Counted from the stretch's first letter, positions 43,490 through 52,562 are shown. The stretch is 64,000 nt of DNA from PALSA-350 sp963794165 (GCA_963794165.1 CAWCCT010000003.1:372001-436000), one strand, 5' to 3'. Notes: generated by a model from the letters alone, not told the origin. Program-made: numbers and translations.

Positions 43490-43588
43490 GCCAAGTCTGA
43501 AAGGAGATTGATCCCGATCGGACGTTTCTGCACGCCGGATGACATCGCCATCTACACCAGGGGGCAACACCGAGCAGGTCACGAATGA
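43490..43588 (+). pseudogene. Remnant of an SDR C-terminal region
   Basis: In one frame this stretch encodes RRLIPIGRFCTPDDIA, matching the conserved C-terminal loop of SDR enzymes (LIPLGRxGTPEDIA). There is no catalytic domain and no start. It ends with a stop inside the following intact SDR start. It looks like the decayed 3' end of another SDR gene, suggesting a deletion or gene replacement in this cluster. Confidence 0.5.
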
Positions 43589-44406
43589 CTGACGTTGCCG
43601 GAAAAACTGTCTATATCACCGGGGCCGGCGGCGGCATGGGCCTGGTGGCGAGCAAGATGCTCGCCGGCCTCGGTGCCCACATCGTGACCCTTGATCGCAA
43701 CCCGACCGACGCCGCGCTGCACGAGATCGAGTCGGCGCGGCGCTCGCCCGAGCAGCGTGTGGCGCGTTACAAGGTCGATGTAGCCGATCGCGACATGGTG
43801 ATCGGCACCGTGGGAAAGGCAATTGCTGAAGCCGGCGCACCGGACGTTCTCCTGAACATGGCCGGCATCGGCGGCGCGGCGCACCTCATTGACATGAAGT
43901 TCGAAACTTTCGACCGAATGATTAAGATCAACCTCTATGGCACCCGGAATATTGTCGAAGCGGTACTGCCTTCCATGCTCGCGCGTGGAAACGGCAAGAT
44001 CGTTCTAGTTGGCTCGATGGGTGGAATCATCCCAGTCTACGGTTATACCGCCTACGGCAGCTCCAAGTTTGCCGTCGTGGGGCTCGCGCAGTGCCTGCGT
44101 TACGAACTGAAACCGCGCGGCATCAGCGTCGCCTGTTTTTGTCCCGGCGAAGTGGAGACGCCGGGGCTCGCGGCGGAGCGCAAAACCCTGCACCCGGCCA
44201 GCGCCGCGCTAAAGAAGATCGGGGGGACCATGCCGGTCGAGTCTGCAGTCCGCGGCCTGGTGAGGGGGATTGAGCACGACGAGACCATGATTATTCCTGG
44301 CTGGAAGGTTAAGTTCACCTACTGGATGCACCGTATCACGCCCGATCGCCTGTGGAACGCCGTGACCGATAGCATCGTCGCGAAGGCGATGCGCGGAAGC
44401 ACGTAG
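43585..44406 (+). CDS. SDR-family oxidoreductase (last gene of the BKACE/PQQ cluster)
   Basis: A 273-residue short-chain dehydrogenase. NAD(P) site: YITGAGGGMG; structural NMAGIGG; catalytic serine in VLVGSMGGI and tyrosine/lysine in YTAYGSSK. The C-terminal ~40 residues (IIPGWKVKFTYWMHRITP) resemble the membrane-associated tails of lipid or long-chain substrate SDRs. It may interconvert a hydroxyl and keto group to feed or follow the BKACE step. A strong hairpin terminator follows at 44459. Confidence 0.87.
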   Translation: MTDVAGKTVYITGAGGGMGLVASKMLAGLGAHIVTLDRNPTDAALHEIESARRSPEQRVARYKVDVADRDMVIGTVGKAIAEAGAPDVLLNMAGIGGAAHLIDMKFETFDRMIKINLYGTRNIVEAVLPSMLARGNGKIVLVGSMGGIIPVYGYTAYGSSKFAVVGLAQCLRYELKPRGISVACFCPGEVETPGLAAERKTLHPASAALKKIGGTMPVESAVRGLVRGIEHDETMIIPGWKVKFTYWMHRITPDRLWNAVTDSIVAKAMRGST

Positions 44407-44458
44407 AGTGCAGCAAAGGGGAATGTGAGCTTGAACTAAACGAATTACTCTAAACATT

Positions 44459-44486
44459 AAAAGCCTCCGCCGTGCCGGAGGCTTTT
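44459..44486 (+). terminator. Rho-independent terminator after the catabolic cluster
   Basis: Perfect 11-bp arms AAAAGCCTCCG/CGGAGGCTTTT around a six-base loop. Flanking A and T runs on both sides suit termination in both directions, for the SDR on the plus strand and the phosphatase remnant on the minus strand. Confidence 0.75.
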
Positions 44487-44508
44487 GGCTAAGTCCTGTA
44501 GATTATTA

Positions 44509-44529
44509 ATCCTAATTGGTGGCCAGAGA
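44509..44529. repeat. tRNA-Phe 3'-end-like direct repeat (left copy; putative att)
   Basis: The 13-mer TGGTGGCCAGAGA here (44517-44529) is identical to the 3' acceptor end plus CCA of the tRNA-Phe fragment at 51470, in the same orientation. Including flanking bases, 19 of 21 positions match 51462-51482. The phosphatase homology stops exactly here. Confidence 0.6.
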
Positions 44530-45060
44530 TCCGCCCGCTGTAGACGCGCACAAACTCTTGGCCGCCGCCGGTAACGATATACGTTCTGAAGCCTCTCTCG
44601 CGCAGATACCGCATCACCTCCAGCATCGGTTGATAGACAAGGTCCGTATACAGGTGATGGAAGCGCGGGTCTTTGGCCGTGGTGATCCACTGATTTACTA
44701 AGCCGACAAATGCCTCTGTATTCATCCCGGCTTGAGTCACCGCGACAACCTGCATCCAAATCCGCTTCAGTGAACTTCGCCATCGCCGCGCGGTCAGCCG
44801 CAAGCACCGCGGCGAACGGCTGTATTGCTTCCATTCGGAATGCTGCGGCGCGAGCTTGCCTAGACGGTCGAGCGCGAACATGGCTTGCGCATACAAAGGA
44901 TGTTCCGTCCAGAGGTTTCCGTCCTGATCAAACGTGGCCATCCGATCGCCAGGCTCCACATACTTGGAGCTATGTCTGTCGGTCGTGTCTTTAACCAAGG
45001 CGAGGATGGCTTGTTGAGCGGGCCCGTCGATGGCTTCTGTTCCAGCGTCGCCAGTATTCC
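44517..45060 (-). pseudogene. HAD-family acid phosphatase pseudogene
   Basis: Minus-strand remains of a secreted HAD phosphatase. The catalytic-aspartate region survives as RMATFDQDGNLWTEHPLYAQ, and further on TQAGMNTEAFV, VYQPMLEVMRYLRERGFRTYIVTGGGQEFVRVYS. Between HSEW and VVAVTQ the correct reading (AIQPFAAVLAADRAAMAKF) lies in another frame, so there are two compensating frameshifts over ~28 codons. The signal peptide and start are missing. The 3' end is cut at VYS, precisely where the tRNA-like repeat begins, after which the frame runs only 15 residues to a stop. Confidence 0.8.
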
Positions 45061-45298
45061 CATTTTGATCCGGTCGTTCCCGTTTTGAAGCTGTCCATTC
45101 CGTTCTTGCAAACAGGGTAAACAGATCGTGGCCGTTATATCTCCGATACTAACCCTGTTGACGCGTCTGTCTCCGCTTGTTTAACAACGCGCTGGGAGCG
45201 ACAAAGGCTGCGCTGGTTCTGTCGGCTTTCGTATCGCTCTGTTGCGTGGCTGATTAAGACGAAGACTGTAGATAGCGCGGGGAGGCCCAACCCGCTGT

Positions 45299-48200
45299 AT
45301 GAACGCATCCAGCCGCTCGACGCGCCCATTCTTCAGCTTCATTTTCAATCAGAGGTATCCAATCCCCAAGCAGATCGCAGGGCTGTTTCTTCTCTTGCTG
45401 TGGTTGAGCAGCGTGCTGTTTGCCCAGAGCACAACGACCATAAGTGGCACAGTGTACATGCCGAACGGAACAGTGCCGCTGCCCAACGTGCTGGTCTATG
45501 TAACCAATGGTTCGGTCACACTGCCGGCCTCGGGAGCTACCTGCACCTCGTCGTCGGTAACAGCCGCTCAGGGATGCATCACGTCGGCGACCATCACGCC
45601 AACGGTGGTCACCTCGGGTACGGGCGTCTACGCCTACACAACCACCGCCGTCGATGGCACGTTTACGCTGAGCGGCGTGCCGGAGGGTAGTTCCTACAAA
45701 CTGGTGATTCAGTCCGGCAAGTGGCTCAACCAGTTTACCGAGCCGAGTTCGGGCACGCTTTCCGGTGCTATCTCCGGCCTGCAACTGAACATGCCCACCG
45801 CGCATTCGGCGACCGCCAATATCCCGCTGATCGCCATTCAGACCGGCAGCGCCGACGCGCTGGAGTGCGTGTTTCGCGATATCGGCGTGGCCACCACCGA
45901 GTTCACTGACGATTCGGTCATCAGCGGCTCCTCGCTCGGTGGGCGCATTCATCTCTATAAGGGCAACGGCGCCGAGATCAGCTCAAACACACCGTCCTAT
46001 ACCTCGTTGCAGACGCAGGCTAAGCTGAACAGCTATGACATGGTGATGTTTCCCTGCGAGGGTGGTGGAACCACTGGCGCCAGCTCCACCACGATTCCTT
46101 ACCTGATTAATTACACCAGCCTCGGCGGCCGCGTGTTTACCACGCACAACAGCGATGCCTGGCTCGATACCACCGACACTGGAACCAACGGCTTCTTCTT
46201 TTATAGCGCCGGAGGCTCATCGCCGATGACCTGGGGGAGTGCGGCCAATTCGGTCACGCCCGACCCCGGGCAAGCCCTCATCAACACCAGCTTCAGCGAC
46301 GGCAACACACTCGCTGGGTGGCTCTACGAGAATGGCTACTCCTATGGAGCTAGCGGGAACAATACCGGCACCGAGAATGAAGTGGAGATCAGCACGCTGC
46401 GCTTCAACGTGGATACGGTTAACGCACCGGCACAAGCCTGGCTCAGCTTCCCATCACAAGACAGCCAGACCTACAACGTTGCCTACAACGGCGGCAGCCC
46501 GATCATGCAGTTCAGCTTTAACACTCCATGGGGCGCAAGCGCAGCTAACCAGTTCGGGCGTGTCCTATACAACGAGTATCACGTAGAGAACGTCTCCGAA
46601 TCAGGCAGCCCCATATTTCCCAGCGAGTGCCCCACGCTGAGCGGAGCCAGCCAGGTCCCGCAGGAGAAAATGCTCGAGTTCGCCATCTTCGATCTGTCGG
46701 CGGCTGTGACGCCGGTGGTTCTGCCCACGGCATCGATCACAATCACGACCAACCCGAGCAGTTCAATCTTTAACGAAGGCGACACGAACGACACCGTCAC
46801 TGTGGACGTGACGAATACCAGCTCGACCGTCGCGCTGCCCAACAACCTCACGCTGGCTATAACGCTTCCGGCTGGACTAACGCCCACCGCCATGGCAGAT
46901 TCAAGCAGCGGCAATTGGATCTGCACGGTTGGTACGCTGACCTGCACCAATGCCAGTGGCATTGCGGTCAGCGCGAGCGATGCGGTGACCGTAACCGTGA
47001 CTGTATCCGGCACCGCAGCCGGCAATAACGCATCCGTTACCGGCTCAGTTTCGGCTACGGTCTCCAGCCCGATCTTCTCTTCGAACGTTACCAGCCCGCT
47101 CACCATTACGCTCGACCGCCACGCCGCCGTTACCTGGGCCACGCCCGAGGCAATCTCGGTTGGCACTCCGCTTAGCGGTACGCAGCTCGATGCAGTGGGC
47201 AACGCCGCCGGAACTTATGTCTACACATTGAACTCGACCTCCGGAACCGTTGTCACTAGCGGCACAGTGCTACCCGCCGGCGTCAACACGCTTTGGGTCA
47301 CGTTTACTCCCTCCGACCAGGACTCCTATCCAGGCACGGCCACGGCCAGCATCACGTTGACGGTCAACTCGGCCGCCGCCACCGCCGGCAATCCGGCCCC
47401 GGTCAGCCTTGGAAGCGAGGCGGTGGGCAGTTCCACCAGCCAGAACGTAACCTTTACCTTCACCGGAGCCGGCTCCATCGGCACACCGCTGGTTCTCACC
47501 CAGGGAGCCACCGGCCTGGACTTCACCGACGCCGGCACCGGTACCTGCGACACCAATGGGACCAGCTACGCCTACAGCATCGGCAACACTTGCACGGTAG
47601 CCGTGACCTTCGCGCCGCTTCATCCGGGTTTGCGTTACGGCGCCGTTCTGCTGGAGGACGCCTCGGGCAACGTGCTGGCCACGGCCTATTTGGCCGGAAC
47701 CGGAACCGGGGCACAGGTTCTATTTCCTCCCGGCACACAGACCATGCTCACCCCGGACACGACAACTTACTGGCCCGAGGGCCTGGCGGTCGACTCCCAA
47801 TTCAATCTCTTCTTCGTCGATGGCAACTCGAACAGCTACGCCGGCGCGGTGATCGAGCTGCCTTGGCAGGGAAGCTCCTACGGGGCTGCGCTTTCACCCT
47901 CCAGCCTCCATCTCCCCGGTGCGTCTAACTATCCATCCGGAGCCATGGCCGAGGATGGGGCGGGCAATCTCTATGTCGGCTTAACCAATTACATATCTTC
48001 TACCGGAAATATCCTAAAGTTTCCCTGGAACGGAAGTGGCTATGGCTCAGCGATCTCGCTCGCTTCCGGCCTGGTCCTGCCCACCGGGATCGTCGTGGAC
48101 GGAGCTGGGAATCTCTTCTTCTGCGACCGAACTGCGCAGCTCATCGCCGAATTGCCCTGGACTGGATCATCGGGGAACAACGGATACGGTTCACAAACCA

Positions 48201-50806
48201 CGCTGGCTAATTCCACCGCTCTTGGCGGTAGCGTATTCCCGCAGGGAATCGCGGTGGACAGCGCGGAGAACGTCTTCTTCCTCGCCGCAACCTCAGGCAC
48301 CACGACCGAGCTGATGAAGATTTCCTATGTCAGCGGGAGTTATAGCCCATCCTTCGTCACCATAGACAGCACGTTGTTTAACCCCAACGGGATTGCCATT
48401 GACACCAACGGCAACATTTATGTGGAGGATTCGAACAATAGCGGAACCTCGACTCCGGTTTACGAGTACGTGCTGAGCAGTGGAACTTATGCTCCGCGGA
48501 CACAACTGTTTACCACCCCTAACGGCGGTGGAGCTCCGATGACGCTGGATGGGGCAGGCAATCTCTACCTGAATTGGAACAGTGGAGATGGCAGCGGCGC
48601 GATCTATGAGCAGAACCGGAACCTGCCGCCTTCGGTCGTTTTCCCCACTGCAACGGCGCACGGAACAGCGGATACGACAGACAATCCTTTGTCCTTCACC
48701 CTGCTCAACTACGGCAACTCGAATCTGAGCATCACTTCGGGCGCGATTTCCACTGGCAGCGCCAGCTTCTCATTCGATGCTTCGACATCCTGCGCAAAAA
48801 ATGGTGGCGGTAGCCTGGCCGCCAACGTGTCCTGCTCCTATGCCCTGGACTTTACGCCGGCGTCGACCGGTTCTATTCCAGGGTTGCTGTTATTGACCGA
48901 CAACAACCTGAACGTCTCCGCGGCGACGCAATTGATCTCGCTCAGCGGAACCGGTACCGGAACCAACTCCATATCTTTTACGTTGCCCGCCGGCACCACA
49001 CTTACCGCCGGCACCGTCGACGCGGCTTACAGTCTGGTTACGTTCCAGGCTACCGGTGGAACCTCACCCTATCGCTACGCCCTCAGTGCGGGATTTCTCC
49101 CCGCGGGCATGTCCCTGAGCACCACGGGCTTGCTCACCGGCACGCCCACTGCGGGCGGCATCTTCTCGATTACTGTACTCGCCACTGACGCGGACTCGGT
49201 CACCGGCTCGCAGACCTACTCGCTCACCATCCTCCCGCCCACTATCGCCATCTCACCCTCGACGGCGATTCTGCCCGTAGCCTCCGTCACCAGTCCTTAC
49301 CTGCAGAGTTTCACAGCGGCCGGCGGCACCAGCCCCTACACCTATGTCTTGACCGGCGCCCTGCCCTCCGGCCTCTCGTTTAGCGCGGCGGGTGTTCTGT
49401 CCGGTACGGCTAGCGCCGGCGGCGGCCCCTACACCTTCAGGGTGACTGCGACCGACAGCAGCACGGGAACAGGCCCATACAGCGGCATCAGCACCACCTA
49501 CTCACTCACCGTCGGCAAGCCCACGGCGGCGATCACGCTGAGTAATTTGGCCCAGATCTACACCGGCTCCCCACTCTCCGTCAGCGCAACAACCACGCCC
49601 ACCGGGCTGGCTGTGAGCTTCACCTATAACGGCAGCGAAACCCCTCCCACTGCACCGGGAAGCTACACCGTGGTTGCGATCATCAACGACCCGAACTACC
49701 AGGGTTCAGCCACGGCAACACTCGTCATCTCCAAACGTACAGCAACAGTTACGTTAGCCAAGCTGACTCAGACGTATACCGGATCTCCGCTCTCCGCCAC
49801 GGCAACCACCGTACCGGCCGGACTGACCGTGACCTTCTCCTACAACGGCAGCGGGACTGCGCCCACCGCGGGGGGAAGTTATGCGGTTGTGGCTACGGTC
49901 ACCGATAGCGACTACGCCGGCTCCGCTACCGGAACCATGACGATTACGCCGTTAACACCGGCAGTCCGTTTGTCCTCGAGCAGTAACCCGGCGGTTGCGC
50001 AAACCGGGGTAACCCTTACGGCCGGCGTGAGCTCTACGGTGGGCATGCCAACCGGTACGGTAAGTTTCCTGGACAGCACAACCCCACTAGGGCAGGGGAC
50101 ACTCACCGCGGGCGTGGCTACGCTGACCACCTCATCTCTGGCCGATGGCTCCCACTCGCTTACTGCTGTGTACAACGGAGACACGAACTTCGTTGCCGTC
50201 GCCAGTGCGGCATTGTCGCAGTCAATCCTCGACTTCACCCTGACTCCCGGCTCGGGCAGCGGCAGTGGTTCGGGCAGCAGTGTCACTACCCAAACAGCAG
50301 AGCCCGGAGGGTCGGCTACCTATCCGCTGAACATCGTACCAACTGCCGGCACCATCTTCCCAATCCCGGTCCTGTTAACGGTTACCGGCATGCCGGCAGG
50401 TGCTACGGCAGTCATCACTCCGTCGTCGTGGGCTCGACTCACCGGTAACTCGTGGACTTTCCCGGCAAACACCCCACTCAACAGCATCACGTTGACCATT
50501 CAGGTGCCGAGCACTTCGACCGGGATGAACAAAGAGTTTCCGGCCTCAGGGAAGCTTCCACCCATCGTATGGGGACTGCTGCTGTTGCCTTTCGCAGTCC
50601 GGATGCGCAGTGCGGGCAGCCGACTGCGCCGGATCATCTTGACGCTGTTGTTCACAGCCGCGGGCTTAGGGACCGTGTCTACTCTGAGCAGCTGCGGCAC
50701 CGGCAACGGCTTTTTCGGTCAACAGCGATCGTCCTATACGGTAACTGTGACTGCTACTTCCGGTCCCCTCACGCGGTCCACCAACCTCACGCTCAACGTC
50801 GAGTAA
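45299..50806 (+). CDS. Giant secreted multidomain protein (Ig-like, NHL propeller, MBG repeats)
   Basis: A 1835-residue exported protein. After a signal peptide (about 24-43) come a carboxypeptidase-regulatory-like beta domain (45-165), an unassigned domain with several cysteines (to about 470), a DUF11-like domain (475-590), Hydin-type repeats (about 690-800 and 1110-1220), an NHL-like propeller with repeated GIVVDGAGNLFF motifs (810-1110), two putative Ig domains (GGTSPYRYALSAGFLPAGM; GGTSPYTYVLTGALPSGL), two MBG repeats (QIYTGSPLSVSATT; QTYTGSPLSATATT) and a bacterial Ig domain. A hydrophobic segment lies near 1750-1800. Likely cell-surface adhesion or matrix. The ATG 45299 is the only start that keeps the signal. 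Confidence 0.85.
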   Translation: MNASSRSTRPFFSFIFNQRYPIPKQIAGLFLLLLWLSSVLFAQSTTTISGTVYMPNGTVPLPNVLVYVTNGSVTLPASGATCTSSSVTAAQGCITSATITPTVVTSGTGVYAYTTTAVDGTFTLSGVPEGSSYKLVIQSGKWLNQFTEPSSGTLSGAISGLQLNMPTAHSATANIPLIAIQTGSADALECVFRDIGVATTEFTDDSVISGSSLGGRIHLYKGNGAEISSNTPSYTSLQTQAKLNSYDMVMFPCEGGGTTGASSTTIPYLINYTSLGGRVFTTHNSDAWLDTTDTGTNGFFFYSAGGSSPMTWGSAANSVTPDPGQALINTSFSDGNTLAGWLYENGYSYGASGNNTGTENEVEISTLRFNVDTVNAPAQAWLSFPSQDSQTYNVAYNGGSPIMQFSFNTPWGASAANQFGRVLYNEYHVENVSESGSPIFPSECPTLSGASQVPQEKMLEFAIFDLSAAVTPVVLPTASITITTNPSSSIFNEGDTNDTVTVDVTNTSSTVALPNNLTLAITLPAGLTPTAMADSSSGNWICTVGTLTCTNASGIAVSASDAVTVTVTVSGTAAGNNASVTGSVSATVSSPIFSSNVTSPLTITLDRHAAVTWATPEAISVGTPLSGTQLDAVGNAAGTYVYTLNSTSGTVVTSGTVLPAGVNTLWVTFTPSDQDSYPGTATASITLTVNSAAATAGNPAPVSLGSEAVGSSTSQNVTFTFTGAGSIGTPLVLTQGATGLDFTDAGTGTCDTNGTSYAYSIGNTCTVAVTFAPLHPGLRYGAVLLEDASGNVLATAYLAGTGTGAQVLFPPGTQTMLTPDTTTYWPEGLAVDSQFNLFFVDGNSNSYAGAVIELPWQGSSYGAALSPSSLHLPGASNYPSGAMAEDGAGNLYVGLTNYISSTGNILKFPWNGSGYGSAISLASGLVLPTGIVVDGAGNLFFCDRTAQLIAELPWTGSSGNNGYGSQTTLANSTALGGSVFPQGIAVDSAENVFFLAATSGTTTELMKISYVSGSYSPSFVTIDSTLFNPNGIAIDTNGNIYVEDSNNSGTSTPVYEYVLSSGTYAPRTQLFTTPNGGGAPMTLDGAGNLYLNWNSGDGSGAIYEQNRNLPPSVVFPTATAHGTADTTDNPLSFTLLNYGNSNLSITSGAISTGSASFSFDASTSCAKNGGGSLAANVSCSYALDFTPASTGSIPGLLLLTDNNLNVSAATQLISLSGTGTGTNSISFTLPAGTTLTAGTVDAAYSLVTFQATGGTSPYRYALSAGFLPAGMSLSTTGLLTGTPTAGGIFSITVLATDADSVTGSQTYSLTILPPTIAISPSTAILPVASVTSPYLQSFTAAGGTSPYTYVLTGALPSGLSFSAAGVLSGTASAGGGPYTFRVTATDSSTGTGPYSGISTTYSLTVGKPTAAITLSNLAQIYTGSPLSVSATTTPTGLAVSFTYNGSETPPTAPGSYTVVAIINDPNYQGSATATLVISKRTATVTLAKLTQTYTGSPLSATATTVPAGLTVTFSYNGSGTAPTAGGSYAVVATVTDSDYAGSATGTMTITPLTPAVRLSSSSNPAVAQTGVTLTAGVSSTVGMPTGTVSFLDSTTPLGQGTLTAGVATLTTSSLADGSHSLTAVYNGDTNFVAVASAALSQSILDFTLTPGSGSGSGSGSSVTTQTAEPGGSATYPLNIVPTAGTIFPIPVLLTVTGMPAGATAVITPSSWARLTGNSWTFPANTPLNSITLTIQVPSTSTGMNKEFPASGKLPPIVWGLLLLPFAVRMRSAGSRLRRIILTLLFTAAGLGTVSTLSSCGTGNGFFGQQRSSYTVTVTATSGPLTRSTNLTLNVE

Positions 50807-50821
50807 CCAGGAGAACTTGAG

Positions 50822-51412
50822 ATGCGCAGTACGATTTGCGGAAGACTGCTCTTTGCGTGCGCTTGCTTGTTGTTCGGACGGCACCTCTTGGGGCAGCAGG
50901 ATGGTACTCAATCCCAGGCCTCGCCCAAACTGGAGGTAGCTGTTGTCTATAACTCGCTCCTGACCAACGTGGTGCGCGCCAACAGGTTCTGGATGCAGGG
51001 GGGCAGCATCCAGGTCGAAGGACAATTCTGGCACGGCTTGGGCGTGGAGGCGGACATCTCCGGCTTCCATGCGCAGAATGCCAACAACGCCGGGGTGGGG
51101 CTGGATATGGTGACCGCAACCTTTGGCCCGCGCTACCGGTGGTCGCCGGCGCATCATCGCTGCTCCTTCTTTGGCCATGCTCTGGCTGGAGAAGCCAACG
51201 GCTTCAACAGCATCTTTCCCAGCCCCGGTGCGGCCATCAGCAGTGCAAACAGTCTGGCGCTACAGATTGGCGGAGGCATGGACCTGCCGGTCAACAATCG
51301 TCTTTTGCTACGCGTTTTTGAGGCGGACTGGCTGCGCACACAACTGCCCAACGCGGACGCCAACGTTCAAAATAATATTCGTCTGGCTGCCGGAATTGTC
51401 GTTCGGTTTTAA
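50822..51412 (+). CDS. Outer-membrane beta-barrel protein (OmpA/OprF-like porin fold)
   Basis: A 196-residue protein with a signal peptide (1-24, cleaved near HLLGQQ). The remainder alternates hydrophobic and polar residues in the style of an eight-strand barrel: LEVAVVYNSLL, GGSIQVEGQFWHGLGVEADIS, VTATFGPRYRW and a terminal LAAGIVVRF ending in phenylalanine, the usual outer-membrane sorting signal. It begins 15 bp after the giant protein and may anchor or export it. Confidence 0.78.
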   Translation: MRSTICGRLLFACACLLFGRHLLGQQDGTQSQASPKLEVAVVYNSLLTNVVRANRFWMQGGSIQVEGQFWHGLGVEADISGFHAQNANNAGVGLDMVTATFGPRYRWSPAHHRCSFFGHALAGEANGFNSIFPSPGAAISSANSLALQIGGGMDLPVNNRLLLRVFEADWLRTQLPNADANVQNNIRLAAGIVVRF

Positions 51413-51461
51413 TGAACGTTTGGATGAGTGCCGCAACGCCGCGCTCGCGGCTAAGTCGATG

Positions 51462-51482
51462 ATTCTAAATGGTGGCCAGAGA
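51462..51482. repeat. tRNA-Phe 3'-end direct repeat (right copy; putative att)
   Basis: Matches 44509-44529 at 19 of 21 positions in the same orientation. Bases 51470-51482 are the CCA and acceptor stem end of the tRNA-Phe fragment. The pair brackets 6.9 kb. Confidence 0.6.
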
Positions 51483-51519
51483 CGGGATCGAACCGCCGAC
51501 GCCGGCCTTTTCAGGGCCG
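51470..51519 (-). tRNA. tRNA-Phe(GAA) 3' fragment, 5' half missing
   Basis: On the minus strand: a five-base-pair anticodon stem CGGCC/GGCCG with loop CTGAAAA (anticodon GAA), a variable loop, a T arm GGCGG-TTCGATC-CCGTC, then TCTGGCC and ACCA. The expected 5' acceptor GGCCAGA and a D arm are absent; the bases upstream cannot fold into them. A displaced 3' tRNA half is a classic scar of integrase-mediated insertion. Confidence 0.75.
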
Positions 51520-52028
51520 CCTAGCAAGGGCACTAAGTGGTCTGGAATCAGCGGATATCATTGAGACGATTAGCCTTGTGACCTCCCCGCTTTAGGATGG
51601 TTTAGGCCCATTTAGGCTGGTTTCGACCGTACGATGGTCGTGTATTGGTCGTGTGATCTGATGCGTGGCTGAAGCGCAGATTTGAATCTGCGCTCTTGCA
51701 TTGGGAGTGACCGAGCGCTCGCCTGTGTTGCTGGGTTCTTTTGCATAGAGGGCTCCACACTCGATGCACAACCAAAGGGCAGGTGGTATTTGCACTTATG
51801 CCACGTGCTGAGAGGCACCGATAATTCCCCTTTTTTGGTTTCACCCTGCTTGTCCATTTCGGGAGCCTGTTCCCGTTAACAACCCTGTCTCAGAAGCAAT
51901 CAACGCCGCTAAAGGCAGTGGGGCTTACCTGAGGAACTAGCATTTAAACTATCAACTCGTTTATTTACACGATCTTGAAAGATTGATTCCGGTATATTGG
52001 CGACACTCCCTGCCTGCGGTAAAGGAAA
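51520..52028. other. Gap right of the tRNA fragment, with a perfect palindrome
   Basis: No supported gene. Small overlapping minus-strand frames (for example one with LCIECGALYAKEP) hint at a degraded zinc-ribbon protein but are not convincing. AGCGCAGATT-tg-AATCTGCGCT at 51673-51694 is a perfect inverted repeat with a two-base centre, possibly an integrase arm site, terminator or operator. Confidence 0.4.
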
Positions 52029-52262
52029 ATGCTCAAGAAAGACAAGAAAGATCTGACAGTTTGGGAACACCTAAAGACGATCCAATCAGACGGAGGTAAG
52101 GCCCGCTGGGCGAAGCTCACTCCTGAGGAGCGGAGCGCTCAGGCGCGCAAGATAGTAGAAGCGCGTTGGGCCAAGAAGAGGGCCGCGGAGGTTGTCCCTG
52201 CGACAACATCCTCCGCAAAGCCTTCAAAGCGTGCGCCAAAGAATTCGCCCAAAAACAAATAG
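52029..52262 (+). CDS. Small basic protein with ARWAK motifs
   Basis: A 77-residue lysine-rich protein with an internal near-repeat: GGKARWAKLTPEERS and VEARWAKKRAAE. The style is common in small proteins of plasmids and islands; the basic helices may bind nucleic acid. The ATG 52029 follows AAAGGA. It converges with the next gene. Function unknown. Confidence 0.65.
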   Translation: MLKKDKKDLTVWEHLKTIQSDGGKARWAKLTPEERSAQARKIVEARWAKKRAAEVVPATTSSAKPSKRAPKNSPKNK

Positions 52263-52273
52263 CACAGCCCCTT

Positions 52274-52537
52274 TTATTTCAGAATTTTCTTTCGCCAATT
52301 CCGTCCAGGTTTGCTTTGAGATTGGGCTTCCAGGCGGAGATTCTCTGAGTGCCGCTCTTTGGCAAGCTCGTAAATCATCTCCCAGGCAATGGGGTACTTG
52401 TCCTTGGACCCATTGAGCTGAACGACGGCATATTGTGGCCGACTCTCAACGATAACCTCACGAGCCTTACCGTTCTGTTCCACCGAAGACGCGGTGACGA
52501 AGATTACCTGCGTTTTGCGTTCCAGCAAGACCCCCAT
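52274..52537 (-). CDS. Conserved hypothetical protein, 87 aa, under a palindromic operator
   Basis: A small soluble protein whose core SRPQYAVVQLNGSKDKYPIAWEMIYELA looks conserved, with a basic C-terminal tail. The ATG 52537 has AGGAGA four bases upstream. A perfect 20-bp palindrome lies 26-45 bp upstream, suggesting tight repression. Function unknown; it might itself be a regulator. Confidence 0.68.
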   Translation of the reverse strand: MGVLLERKTQVIFVTASSVEQNGKAREVIVESRPQYAVVQLNGSKDKYPIAWEMIYELAKERHSENLRLEAQSQSKPGRNWRKKILK

Positions 52538-52562
52538 GATTCTCCTGTAATCGTAGTAAGAT

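Noticed and set aside
45061..45298. A strong promoter before the giant secreted protein
   Set aside because: TTGACG is present with a 17-bp spacer, but the expected -10 (TTAACA) matches poorly. Not listed as a feature.
48960..49960. Regular short repeats suggesting a CRISPR or satellite array
   Set aside because: The similarity is at protein level: Ig-like and MBG domains inside one open frame. Unit length is about 250 bp and DNA identity is modest.
51470..51550. A complete tRNA-Phe gene
   Set aside because: The anticodon arm, T arm and acceptor 3' strand are good, but no 5' acceptor (GGCCAGA) or D arm can be built from the upstream bases. It is a 3' fragment.
51592..51857. Overlapping minus-strand frames with a CIECG zinc-knuckle look
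   Set aside because: Three mutually overlapping frames, none with a start and ribosome site in the right place. At most a decayed fragment.
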